Part shown: piece by piece, positions 42,109 to 51,014 of the stretch
Position numbering within the stretch: position 1 is the first letter of the stretch
Layout: the number at the start of each line of letters is the position of its first letter
DNA from: CAYNUJ01 sp964573255
GTDB lineage: Bacteria > Bacteroidota > Ignavibacteria > Ignavibacteriales > Melioribacteraceae
NCBI GenBank assembly: GCA_964573255.1
Contig: CAZNJB010000012.1
Location: 12,982-76,981, forward strand
Length of the DNA stretch: 64,000 bases
Direction: 5' to 3'
Notes under the pieces: model-generated
Told to the model about the DNA's origin: nothing
The model's input: the letters and a program-made list of their open reading frames with translations, nothing else
Database searches by the model: none
Made by a program: the position numbers and the translations under genes

Positions 42109-43473
42109 TTATTCAAAATCAATTAAATCATATAATGTAATAAAGTCAGTTATCCGTCCGAAGTCAACAACTAACGCAGCACCTTTTTCTCGGAGAATAT
42201 TCTTCACTTCGGAAATCGGCGCTTTCGCATTCACTTCCACAAACGGCTCATCCATTACTTCGGCAATTGATTTATCGAGAACAGAATTGTCATCGAGAAT
42301 TAATTTAAGAATTCTGCTTTCAATTATGCTACCGACGGATTTCAAATTGGCATCGAATACCGGGAGCTGTGAAAATCCTTTGCTATTGATTAATTGTAGC
42401 GCATCGCGAACCTTGTCGGTATCGTGCACATAATAAATATTTTCGAATCCACTGTATTTTTTATTATCGGATAAATCTCTAACCGTTTTTGGCTGTGCAT
42501 CCAATATCCTGTTCTGGCGCAGCCATTCTACGTTGTGCATTTTGGAAAGGTATCTTTCTCCCGTATCACAGACAATAAATACCAGCACATCATTTTCATC
42601 CAAATCTTTTGCAATTTCCAGAGCAACGTGAACTATTGTTCCGGTACTTCCACCGCAGAATATTCCTTCCTCGCAAGTCAATTTTCTTGCCGCTTGGAAG
42701 GAATCCTTATCGCTCACATTTATTATTTTATCAATATATTGAAAATGAACATTCTTCGGGAGGCAATCCTGTCCAATTCCTTCCACCAAATAAGGCGTTC
42801 CCTTAATTAATTCTCCCGTTTCTTTGTAAGTCTTAAAAATTGAACCGAACGGATCTGCACCAATTGTTACAATATCCGGATTCTGTTCTTTCAAAAATCG
42901 TGACGTACCGCTTATTGTACCCCCCGTTCCTATGGAAGCAACGAAATGGGTTATCTTTCCATCAGTCTGACGCCAGATTTCCGGTCCGGTGGTTCTGTAA
43001 TGCATTTCAGGATTTGCCGGATTGGAATATTGATAAGCAAAAATAGAATTCGGAGTTTCTGAGTGAATTTTTTTAGCAACATTCACATAATATTCCGGTG
43101 AATCGGGTTCAACGGCATTGGAAACAACAATCACATCTGCACCAAAAGCTTTGAGGTAATTGATTTTTTCGGAACTAACCTTATCCGTTACAACAAAAAC
43201 GGATTTATACCCCTTAACCGCAGCGGTAAGAGCCAAACCAATTCCGGTATTTCCGCTGGTAGCTTCTATGATAGTTCCACCGGGTTTTAATTCACCTCTT
43301 TTTTCGGCATCTTCAATCATTGCAAAACCGATACGGTCTTTTACGCTTCCACCCGGATTGGCGGATTCGAGCTTGGCGAATATTTGAGGTTTTAACCCCT
43401 TATTTATTTTATTAATTTTTATCAACGGCGTGTTGCCAATACGTTCTAATATATTATTATAATATTCCATCAT
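42109..43473 (-). CDS. Cystathionine beta-synthase with C-terminal CBS domains
   Basis: 454 residues. The catalytic domain (about 1-320) has the PLP lysine in SANPGGSVKDRIGF, the substrate loop EATSGNTGIGLAL and the phosphate-binding GTGGTISGTSRFL. Two CBS motifs fill residues about 340-454 (KVRDALQLINSKGFSQLPVF and SEVKNILREKGAALVV), the regulatory Bateman module. No heme-binding N-terminal domain is present. Expected reaction: serine or O-acetylserine plus homocysteine to cystathionine; cysteine synthase activity cannot be excluded. It overlaps fmt by 4 bases and leads the cystathionine lyase gene, so the three are translationally or transcriptionally linked. Confidence 0.88.
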   Translation of the reverse strand: MMEYYNNILERIGNTPLIKINKINKGLKPQIFAKLESANPGGSVKDRIGFAMIEDAEKRGELKPGGTIIEATSGNTGIGLALTAAVKGYKSVFVVTDKVSSEKINYLKAFGADVIVVSNAVEPDSPEYYVNVAKKIHSETPNSIFAYQYSNPANPEMHYRTTGPEIWRQTDGKITHFVASIGTGGTISGTSRFLKEQNPDIVTIGADPFGSIFKTYKETGELIKGTPYLVEGIGQDCLPKNVHFQYIDKIINVSDKDSFQAARKLTCEEGIFCGGSTGTIVHVALEIAKDLDENDVLVFIVCDTGERYLSKMHNVEWLRQNRILDAQPKTVRDLSDNKKYSGFENIYYVHDTDKVRDALQLINSKGFSQLPVFDANLKSVGSIIESRILKLILDDNSVLDKSIAEVMDEPFVEVNAKAPISEVKNILREKGAALVVDFGRITDFITLYDLIDFE

Positions 43474-44378
43474 TTCTCCTTCAAACTATAACCCCGAAGA
43501 AATTCCTCTGCAGTCATACGTTTTCTTCCTTCGGGTCTGATTTCCAAAATTTTTAATGAATCTTTGCTTGTACCAATAATTATTTCTTTCTTTGTCTCTT
43601 CTATCTCCCCCGGTTTTAAATTTTTATCTTCAACAATTTGGGAACTATATACTTTATAAATTTTCCCATTTAGTTTGAAGAACGCCCCGGGGAATGGACA
43701 CAAGCCTCGGATCAAATTGTGAACTCTTTCAGCAGGGAGTTCCCAATTGATCTCGCATAACTCCTTCGTTATCTTAGGTGCGGCAGAAGCTAATTCATCC
43801 TGCTGCGCCTTTAATTCTACATTATCACTTTCAATTGCTCTAATTGTATCAACTACAAGTGAAGAGCCTTCTATACTCATTTTATCGTGTAAAGTACCGA
43901 AATTATCTTCCGGTTCAATTTTCACCTTGCACTGAAGAATAATATTGCCGGTATCAACTTTATCCTCTAAAAAGAAAGTCGTTAATCCGGTTTCGGTATC
44001 GCCGTTTATAAGAGCCCATTGAATTGGCGCTGCTCCCCTGTATTTCGGAAGCAGTGAGCCGTGGAGATTAAAAGAACCGAATTTGGGGAGTGTGAAAACT
44101 TCCCTGGGCAATATTCTGAACGCAACAACCACAAACAGGTCTGCATTTAATTGCTTTAACGTATCAATAAAATTCGGATCCTTCAATTTTTCGGGCTGCA
44201 AAACAGGAATATTATTTTGTACGGCAAATTCCTTCACAGGTGTGAAAGTCACCTTTCTTCCGCGTCCGCGCTCTTTATCGGGTGCGGTAACTACGGCTGA
44301 AACTTCGTAACCTTCATCAATTATTTTCTTTAAAGGATTAACCGCAAAATCCGGCGTTCCGAAATAAACTATCTTCAT
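43470..44378 (-). CDS. fmt: Methionyl-tRNA formyltransferase
   Basis: 302 residues. The N-terminal Rossmann domain (MKIVYFGTPDFAVNPLKKI) is followed by the catalytic loop FNLHGSLLPKYRGAAPIQWAL (about 104-124) with the conserved asparagine and histidine, then the C-terminal OB-like domain (about 205-302). It formylates initiator Met-tRNA with 10-formyl-THF. It sits 132 bases after def, the usual neighbour in bacteria, and its stop overlaps the CBS start by 4 bases. The coupling to sulfur amino-acid genes is less usual but fits methionine metabolism. Confidence 0.94.
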   Translation of the reverse strand: MKIVYFGTPDFAVNPLKKIIDEGYEVSAVVTAPDKERGRGRKVTFTPVKEFAVQNNIPVLQPEKLKDPNFIDTLKQLNADLFVVVAFRILPREVFTLPKFGSFNLHGSLLPKYRGAAPIQWALINGDTETGLTTFFLEDKVDTGNIILQCKVKIEPEDNFGTLHDKMSIEGSSLVVDTIRAIESDNVELKAQQDELASAAPKITKELCEINWELPAERVHNLIRGLCPFPGAFFKLNGKIYKVYSSQIVEDKNLKPGEIEETKKEIIIGTSKDSLKILEIRPEGRKRMTAEEFLRGYSLKEK

Positions 44379-44510
44379 ATCTTTTATTCTCTATTCCACA
44401 AATAGATAAAAACAAACATAAATATCAATTGAAGCAATAATGCTTCCGATTATATGAAATATAACTCTGTTCTGAATTGGGAAATGTAAAAAACTTTACA
44501 GGAGGTAGAA

Positions 44511-45059
44511 TCAACATCGCTCGCTAACGGGGTAATCGAACTCCAGTTTTCTTTTGCTTATCTTATCGAGCAGACTCTGGAGTTTTTTCTTTGTTTTCGG
44601 TTCCACCCTGTCGGGAATCATTTTACCGATTAAATGATCATATTCGTGCAGAATAACTCTTGCAAGTAAATCATCGACCTCTATTATTTGCTCATTTTCA
44701 TCGGTATCCAAATATTTAACGCGGATAATCTCAGGTCTTTCAACATCCACCCGCAATTCGGGGAGACTCAAACAGCCTTCTTCAAAAATAACTGTTTCTT
44801 CCGATTCTTCAATTATCTGCGGATTGATTAGCGTAATAGGTTTATAATCCTTATAATCATCCATTACGCTTAAGTCAACAATAAACAATGACTTATCGGA
44901 ATTAACCTGATTAGCCGCAAGCCCAATCCCGTTAGCATTGTGCATAGTTTCGTACATATCACGAATCAATTGAATCAATTCGTCATCTATTTTTTCTACT
45001 TTCTTTGTCCTATTTCTTAATATTTTATCACCGTAAAGTGTAATAGGTAATATTGCCAT
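44511..45059 (-). CDS. def: Peptide deformylase
   Basis: 182 residues. The three PDF motifs are intact: GIGLAANQ (about 42-49), EGCLSLP (about 93-99, zinc cysteine) and HEYDHLIGK (about 138-146, two zinc histidines and the catalytic glutamate). It removes the formyl group from nascent proteins. The start is 2 bases after the stop of the six-helix membrane protein, so the genes share a transcript. fmt follows downstream. Together they provide both ends of the formyl cycle. Confidence 0.95.
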   Translation of the reverse strand: MAILPITLYGDKILRNRTKKVEKIDDELIQLIRDMYETMHNANGIGLAANQVNSDKSLFIVDLSVMDDYKDYKPITLINPQIIEESEETVIFEEGCLSLPELRVDVERPEIIRVKYLDTDENEQIIEVDDLLARVILHEYDHLIGKMIPDRVEPKTKKKLQSLLDKISKRKLEFDYPVSERC

Positions 45060-45061
45060 TT

Positions 45062-45967
45062 TTACTCCGTATCTTCTATCTCAACAGTCTCAATCATCTC
45101 TGCATTTAAATCTTTAAATAGCATAACTTCAGTTGAGTAAAATAACATTCTAATATTAAGTCGAAAGATAACTAAGATTTGTTGAAGAATAAAGGATAAT
45201 ATCAAGAAATAATATGGAGTTCTTGGTATAACCAAATCAAATATGTTATAAAATACAGCTCCTATCCCTCCCATTAGCGCTACAATGAAGAAAACGCCGA
45301 AAGTTTTGTCAAAATTATTTCCTATGAAAATAGCCGCATCTGCTATGGATTTAAATACATCGTGACGGTTCTCTACAGCCATAATCACTTTTGTATAATC
45401 TGATATTATTGAGACAATACCGATCATAAATACCAAAAACACGTATCTGATAACACGTAGGGTAAAATCGAGAACAACCATCTCCGTTCCGGAAAAAATT
45501 GATGCAATTACCCGTCCGAAAAATGTGTTGATAATAAATGCTGCGGCGTACAATAGTATGGAAATTGCAACAACTTTAATGAAACGGAACCAATATTTCA
45601 CTCCGCCGTAGAAAAAATCGATAAAATGATTTTTATTGGAAGTATTAAAAACAGCAATTAATCCTCCTGCGTAGAAGGTGTTGATAAGCACATAAATAGT
45701 TGCAATTCCGAAGAGCAAATTGGGAAGTCTGCTTATTCCTCTTTTATAAATTTCCATAAATTGCGTAAACCAGATAAAATCAAAACCCGCAGCCAGACGA
45801 TCACTCATAAGCGAATTCTGCAGATTGTCGAAAAGCATATTAGTTACCGGGATAGTCATTATCAGTGCAAGAATCGAATTGGTTGCCCACAGCAATATTA
45901 CAAATTTCTGATTGTAGAACAATTCCCGGAAGCCTTTCAAAAAGGCGCTTTTATATGTTATTTTCAT
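45062..45967 (-). CDS. Polytopic membrane protein of unknown function
   Basis: About 301 residues from the ATG at 45967, which overlaps the peptidase stop (ATGA) and has GGGAG ahead. The longer frame to 46015 lies inside the peptidase gene. About six hydrophobic helices can be read: about 24-46, 85-112, 135-160, 180-205, 228-248 and 255-280. The N-terminus (MKITYKSAFLKGFRELFYNQ) resembles the DUF4013/YihY-like style of membrane proteins, but I do not recognise a family. Its link to the M1 peptidase by 4-base overlap suggests a shared role at the envelope. Confidence 0.75.
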   Translation of the reverse strand: MKITYKSAFLKGFRELFYNQKFVILLWATNSILALIMTIPVTNMLFDNLQNSLMSDRLAAGFDFIWFTQFMEIYKRGISRLPNLLFGIATIYVLINTFYAGGLIAVFNTSNKNHFIDFFYGGVKYWFRFIKVVAISILLYAAAFIINTFFGRVIASIFSGTEMVVLDFTLRVIRYVFLVFMIGIVSIISDYTKVIMAVENRHDVFKSIADAAIFIGNNFDKTFGVFFIVALMGGIGAVFYNIFDLVIPRTPYYFLILSFILQQILVIFRLNIRMLFYSTEVMLFKDLNAEMIETVEIEDTE

Positions 45968-47967
45968 CCAATGCTCCCCAAAATCATCAGCGCATTCTGT
46001 ATCCAAAAATACCACTTAATGGAAATCGACGCCGTACCCCAATATTTTTTTTCCAGCGTGTATGAATTGTTGGAAAAATTCAAATCGAATAAATTTTTTC
46101 TCAACGGGTCAATTTCAACAGCTCTTAATTTAGTATCCGTTTTAATCCGGAAAATCTTATAACGCTTAGGAGAATCCCATCTCAATTTAATCGTATCTTC
46201 TTCGGTATAACACCAAATATCGTGATGAAATTTGCCGTCTCCCAACCTTTCGACAAAAATTTCGTAATCGTACGGCGAAATTTGACGGACGTAACGAATT
46301 CTGTCATCAAATATTTTGGAGCCATAAAATATCTCATCGAAGAACCAATCGATTTCTTCATCCACATTCATCTTTACGGCATTAATAAAATCGATCGATT
46401 TTGGATGCTTAAATTTGAATTTCTCAAAATAGCTTCCTACAATATTGATGAAACGTTTTTCGCCAATTACTCTTTCCAATGAATGAAGCATTAATTCGGG
46501 TTTGGAGTATGCATTGATAACATACGAAAGATCATTGGGCAATGTATAAGATGTATCGGCTATTGCACCTGTGGTTTTATCCCTGTAATATCTTTTTATT
46601 GCCCTTCCCTCTTCGGGATATTCGAAAAATCCGAGTGAGTAAATTATCGGAATTTCATAATACGCAAAGAAATTAATGCCGAAAATCGGCAGGTAACCGA
46701 ATGACCGGAAAGTTAAATAACCGTCATCTTGAAAAAATTCTTTCGTGACTTTACTCGCAAAATAAGATGTGAACCCTTCATCCAGCCATGCTTCGCTTGC
46801 TTCGTTATTGGCTAAAATTCCATAAAAATATTGATGTATAAACTCGTGAATCACCAATTTTTCAGGATAATGCGTGTCCTCCGGCTCAAAGAGTGCCGCA
46901 CCTACGGTAAATAACGTAGGGTATTCCATTCCGCCCGAGGCACTTGTGCGGGGACAATCAACGATTGTAACCTGTTCATAAGGATATTCGCCGATATTCT
47001 CTTCGAAATATTTAAGAGTGAAGATTGTTGAATTGAAATACCGTTCGGTATATTTTTCCCTTCCCGGCTGCAAAAGCATTCTTACATTAATTTTAGAACC
47101 ATCTTTCCGGAGGTAAACTTCGGAAGTATCAATTATATCAGATGCAAACATCCATGCGAAATCGTGCACTCCATCCTGAACAACTTCGAAAGTAGTTCTG
47201 CCGTTTGCCGTATATTTCTTTTTAATCAATCCCGTGCTGCCTAAACGGTATTTTTCAGGTAAGTTTATTTTTACGTCATACCTCCCGAAATCGGAATAGA
47301 AATTCAAACGTGGGAAATATTGATTGCAAACCCACTTCCCTTTTTCGAACACACCTACTTTAGGGAACCATTGAGAGATAAAATAAAAATCCGCACCTCT
47401 GGCTTTGCCGAATCTTTTAACCGAAATTGGAATTTTTAACTTATAGTGGAAATTTACAATAACCGAATCCCCCGGCAGCACCGGTTTTTCCAATTCAATT
47501 TTTGCAACTGTGCTATCGTAAGGATTGTCCACATCCGGTTGAAAATAAATTAAGTTCTTCCTTTTCCCGTTTACCGATACGGAATCAATTTCAAAGTAAG
47601 TTTGTGCATCCGGGGTAATGTTGTAACTGGATGAAAAAAGGGTTCTATTATTTTTATAGGCATTCGCATAAAGGTGGAATTGCATCTCACCGGTAGGGAA
47701 CTCGGTTTTATTCCGCCAGATAATTTGCTCGTTAACAATAATTTTATCATATAATTCCTGGAAAAATACGTCGAAGGTGTAATCGGAAATGAAATCAATT
47801 CTCTCGAATTCTTTCTTTGCAAGTCCGTTTAGATAATATTCATCATTACTTTTAACCGGTATATAATCTTTTAATGAATGATCTTCATTAACAAAATAAG
47901 TTAATCCGGTGAAAAGCAAAAACGGTATCAGCCAAAAGTATTTTTTTGCTTTATTCAAATTATACAT
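45964..47967 (-). CDS. M1-family metallopeptidase (aminopeptidase N-like), membrane anchored
   Basis: 667 residues from the ATG at 47967 (AGGAAA ahead). The track-length frame to 48027 adds 20 unlikely residues. A transmembrane segment or signal lies at about 10-26. The gluzincin site is complete: HEFIH then glutamate 18 residues on, in EAWLDEGFTSYF (about 370-400). The exopeptidase GxMEN loop reads GGMEYP, so the N-terminal-binding glutamate is kept but asparagine is tyrosine. A second hydrophobic segment (about 645-664) closes the protein. It probably trims peptides on the periplasmic side. The stop overlaps the polytopic protein start by 4 bases. Confidence 0.85.
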   Translation of the reverse strand: MYNLNKAKKYFWLIPFLLFTGLTYFVNEDHSLKDYIPVKSNDEYYLNGLAKKEFERIDFISDYTFDVFFQELYDKIIVNEQIIWRNKTEFPTGEMQFHLYANAYKNNRTLFSSSYNITPDAQTYFEIDSVSVNGKRKNLIYFQPDVDNPYDSTVAKIELEKPVLPGDSVIVNFHYKLKIPISVKRFGKARGADFYFISQWFPKVGVFEKGKWVCNQYFPRLNFYSDFGRYDVKINLPEKYRLGSTGLIKKKYTANGRTTFEVVQDGVHDFAWMFASDIIDTSEVYLRKDGSKINVRMLLQPGREKYTERYFNSTIFTLKYFEENIGEYPYEQVTIVDCPRTSASGGMEYPTLFTVGAALFEPEDTHYPEKLVIHEFIHQYFYGILANNEASEAWLDEGFTSYFASKVTKEFFQDDGYLTFRSFGYLPIFGINFFAYYEIPIIYSLGFFEYPEEGRAIKRYYRDKTTGAIADTSYTLPNDLSYVINAYSKPELMLHSLERVIGEKRFINIVGSYFEKFKFKHPKSIDFINAVKMNVDEEIDWFFDEIFYGSKIFDDRIRYVRQISPYDYEIFVERLGDGKFHHDIWCYTEEDTIKLRWDSPKRYKIFRIKTDTKLRAVEIDPLRKNLFDLNFSNNSYTLEKKYWGTASISIKWYFWIQNALMILGSIG

Positions 47968-48117
47968 ATAGATAATTTCCTGATGTGCAAAGATAAAAAA
48001 GTAATGTGTGGTGTGAAAGAGGCGCACAAAACAGCGAGAACACAGTTATAACAGACTTTCGAGAATACTCGAATGATAATCAGCAGCAATAAAACAAACT
48101 ACTTGAATTTATAAAAT

Positions 48118-48162
48118 GAAGTTTTCCGCGAGCCGTGGCGGCTCGCAATACGGAAAAACTTC
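48118..48162. repeat. Large two-part palindrome, terminator or REP-like element
   Basis: GAAGTTTTCCG pairs with CGGAAAAACTTC (one extra A), and the inner CGAGCCG pairs with CGGCTCG around TGG. The GC-rich core stands out from the AT-rich surroundings. It lies 50 bases after the NagB/PIG-L stop. On that strand it is followed by ATTTTATAAATT, a weak terminator tail. A REP-type repeat is the alternative. Confidence 0.5.
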
Positions 48163-48211
48163 AAACACTCAATCGGGAAACATATTTATATTGCTTACTT
48201 TTTTCTGAAAA

Positions 48212-50575
48212 TCAGAAATTCTCGGTTAGTTTTCTCAATCTTGCCGAGTGTTTATAGAATTCGGATACAGTCAGCTCTTTCAAGAAAACCATTCCTTTAG
48301 CAGCTCTTACCCTGGGCACTTTATGGTTCAAGAAGTATGTTTTACCGAGTGCGGTTCTGATAGTTTTATACTGTTCCGTTTGAATCATTTGTGCCAAGCG
48401 GCTGAATGGCCCGTCGTATTCATAGCTTGGGAAGCTGGCATTTCTTTGCGAGCCGAAAGAATATTTGAATGAATTATCCAAAATTGAGAAGGAATTCAGG
48501 CTAACCGGGACATATAAATTTGCCTCGGCAGGATGAAAACGATACCATACATTCCTGTATCCCCAAATTCTCAATTTGCTTACATCTGCATCCTTTTCGT
48601 ATAAACGAAGGGCTTCGGTAATTGCCTGCAAAACCTTGTAATGTGTATCCGGTCCGCTGCCTTCGGGGTCTAACGCAACTGTAATAACAGTCGGTTTTAT
48701 TTTCTTTATCAATTGGTAAACGGGAATTACGTCTCTATCTACTTTCGGATTTTCCGTAAAAATATCGCCTTGATAAAAACCGAGACGCAGATGCGAAACA
48801 TCGTCTACGCTGAATCCGAAATATCCCCAGAGAACTTCCACTTCCCATTCACGCAGCATTCCCTTTAATTTTTGCACGTGTGTAATATCCTTTTTGCCGG
48901 GATACTGCGTTTTGAAATAATTTATAAGTTCATCTACTCTGTCTCTTAAGTAAGTAACATTATCTTCTTCATAAATTTCAATTAAATTTCTCAGCATTCT
49001 TCTGGAAAGGGCTTCGCTCTTCAAAGTTTTGCTATGCTGAGCTATGCCATCGAGGTAAAGATTTACATCCCGGTTTCTTCCTTCTTTGTAATTCGGATCG
49101 AAATAATTCGAAATGAATTTTCTCTGGAAATATCCGGAATCCATATAATCCCGCAGTTCTTCCAATAGCTGCAGCATATACATATTTGTAACGGCAGTAA
49201 ACCCACTCGTTAAATAAACAAAATGATGTTTATTGTGTGGAGTTCTCACTAAATGATTTATATATGGAAGATAACCGAGCATTATATCGTCGTGATGCGG
49301 AGCCGTATGCAGAAATCTTTCTTGTTCCCGTATTTCCATTCCGCGGTTAAATCTGCTGATTAAATCAGTTCGGATTTTTGCGCTTATTTCAGAAGCCGAT
49401 TTTTGTGTTCTTTTAAGAATTAAATTAGTGAATTTGTCCTTTTTGAAATCTTCATCGGTTAATTCCTTAAGGGATTTATCCAACTCAACGCATAAGTTAA
49501 TAACAGAACGCTCAATACTCGCTTTCGAAAGTTTCTTCTCTTTCTCCATATCCACATACCGGCGTTCAACTAATCTTAAAGCAGCGCCGTTGGTCAGATA
49601 AAATCTGGCGTTCTTTAATTTTTGAAGAACCGTTGCCGGATATTTATTGGACATCTCACTTTGAATCGAATCCCTTATGATATTTGCTTTTGCTTCACCA
49701 GCCGCAATTACAATTGCAGTTGCATTTTTATTGTATGTAATTGTGTTTAAACCGATAGTTATAACTAAACGGTTGCGGGCAATTTCTATTCCGCCTAAAT
49801 CGGAAGCTGCCGCCGCTTGTGTTTCGTAATTTGTTGGACACAAACGAGTTGTGGAAAAATGATCACTCCCTTTCACGTTAAAGCCTATGTGTCCGTCCGG
49901 ACCAATGCCTCCGAGGAAGAATCCGATACCTCCCATTTGACGAATTTTTTTCTCATATTGCGTACAAAATTCGTCCACTCTTTCGATAGTCTCCTTCTGA
50001 AGTCTTTCTTCCCTATTGGAAGCATAACGGGTTCTTAAAGAAAGATCCACAATGTTGTTTTGGAATATTCTATTTAATGGAAGCCCTTCGGCAGTTGGAA
50101 TTTCATTTACATTTATAAACAGGGCTTTATTGGGATCTAAACCTAAATTTTTAATATAATATTTCTGGATGTAATAAAAGAAGCTGTTATGCTGATACGC
50201 ATTAATAGGATAAAATTCATCAATTTGAACGAAACGAAGTCCGCTCAAATCAGGGCGTTTTGTATAATCTATATTAACTTTTTTCAATTCATTGCGAACA
50301 TCGGCTGTATCCCAATTTTTGAGTAAATGCTCAGACCATTTAATAAAATGCTCCGGAGTTTTACCCGTTGGCAGGGAAATAACGCCTTTGGGATTCTTTT
50401 GTACCCACTCAATAAAACGCAATGCGGTCAGTTTTCCCAATTCGGGAAAGTTACTTACTTGTATAACCGGAATTTTTTCGGTGGGTTCGTAAATAAGTTT
50501 TTTGCCAGAAAGATTCAGATAATATTTCTCAACTTCGGAGTTGAGTGACCAGTTGTTTTTTTTTGAACGAGCCAT
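48212..50575 (-). CDS. Glucosamine-6-phosphate deaminase-like protein fused to PIG-L deacetylase-like domain
   Basis: 787 residues, two enzymes in one chain. Residues about 40-345 are NagB-like: FVQIDEFYPINAYQHN carries the catalytic aspartate and GGIGPDGHIGFNVKG the active-site histidine. Residues about 415-700 are PIG-L/LmbE-like, with the metal motif in FLHTAPHHDDIMLGYLPYIN (normally PHPDDE; here the glutamate position is isoleucine) and a second segment near ALDPEGSGPDTHYKVLQAI. Similar NagB-PIG-L fusions are known in Bacteroidota. The combination suggests amino-sugar degradation (deacetylation plus deamination to fructose-6-phosphate), although the altered PHHDDI motif leaves deacetylase activity open. 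Confidence 0.85.
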   Translation of the reverse strand: MARSKKNNWSLNSEVEKYYLNLSGKKLIYEPTEKIPVIQVSNFPELGKLTALRFIEWVQKNPKGVISLPTGKTPEHFIKWSEHLLKNWDTADVRNELKKVNIDYTKRPDLSGLRFVQIDEFYPINAYQHNSFFYYIQKYYIKNLGLDPNKALFINVNEIPTAEGLPLNRIFQNNIVDLSLRTRYASNREERLQKETIERVDEFCTQYEKKIRQMGGIGFFLGGIGPDGHIGFNVKGSDHFSTTRLCPTNYETQAAAASDLGGIEIARNRLVITIGLNTITYNKNATAIVIAAGEAKANIIRDSIQSEMSNKYPATVLQKLKNARFYLTNGAALRLVERRYVDMEKEKKLSKASIERSVINLCVELDKSLKELTDEDFKKDKFTNLILKRTQKSASEISAKIRTDLISRFNRGMEIREQERFLHTAPHHDDIMLGYLPYINHLVRTPHNKHHFVYLTSGFTAVTNMYMLQLLEELRDYMDSGYFQRKFISNYFDPNYKEGRNRDVNLYLDGIAQHSKTLKSEALSRRMLRNLIEIYEEDNVTYLRDRVDELINYFKTQYPGKKDITHVQKLKGMLREWEVEVLWGYFGFSVDDVSHLRLGFYQGDIFTENPKVDRDVIPVYQLIKKIKPTVITVALDPEGSGPDTHYKVLQAITEALRLYEKDADVSKLRIWGYRNVWYRFHPAEANLYVPVSLNSFSILDNSFKYSFGSQRNASFPSYEYDGPFSRLAQMIQTEQYKTIRTALGKTYFLNHKVPRVRAAKGMVFLKELTVSEFYKHSARLRKLTENF

Positions 50576-50800
50576 CTATATTGTACCTTAAATTACTTCA
50601 AAGAAAGGTGTTAACTTAGCATAATAAAAATTTATTATCAATAGTAAGATTGCTTTCCGATTGTCATTAAAACTCGTCATTTTGTAAATATGCAAAATAA
50701 AAAGCGTTAAATCCAGTATTACAAAATAAATTATCGAATTCCCTCTTCATCCCATATTAATCTTCCGGAAAAATGAATGTTTAATCAAGTTTAAAATAAA

Positions 50801-50833
50801 AGACCATCCGCCAATAGCCAATCGACGGATGGT
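50801..50833 (-). terminator. Rho-independent terminator after tiny peptide gene B
   Basis: On the minus strand ACCATCCG pairs perfectly with CGGATGGT, followed by CTTTTATTTT. It lies 26 bases after the stop of the 30-residue peptide gene, the same distance and arrangement as after peptide A. Confidence 0.75.
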
Positions 50834-50859
50834 AATGTGTTGTTATGAATGCATTTATG

Positions 50860-50952
50860 TTATGGTAGTATAAATGCCGAACAAGCTAAAATAGCGGATG
50901 TTATTACTATAAGAAAAAGTAATACATATATTGCTGAGCCTACTTTTGACAT
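50860..50952 (-). CDS. 30-residue hydrophobic peptide (tiny peptide B), candidate microprotein
   Basis: The sequence runs MSKVGSAIYVLLFL then IVITSAILACSAFILP. AAAAGGAGAAAACA precedes the ATG, an almost ideal ribosome site. It lies 62 bases after the stop of the 1063-residue surface protein and 26 bases before a terminator. It aligns without gaps to tiny peptide A over residues 9-29: Y, L, L, V, I, S, A, A, C, F and L are the same. ILAC is a good lipobox, so the product could be a lipoprotein reduced to CSAFILP after processing. A transmembrane microprotein is the alternative. Duplicated context plus strong ribosome sites argue for a real gene family. Confidence 0.75.
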   Translation of the reverse strand: MSKVGSAIYVLLFLIVITSAILACSAFILP

Positions 50953-51014
50953 TGTTTTCTCCTTTTAAATTTTGTTAAAAATAATTAATAACTTTTCCAT
51001 TGTTGTTAGATCAG

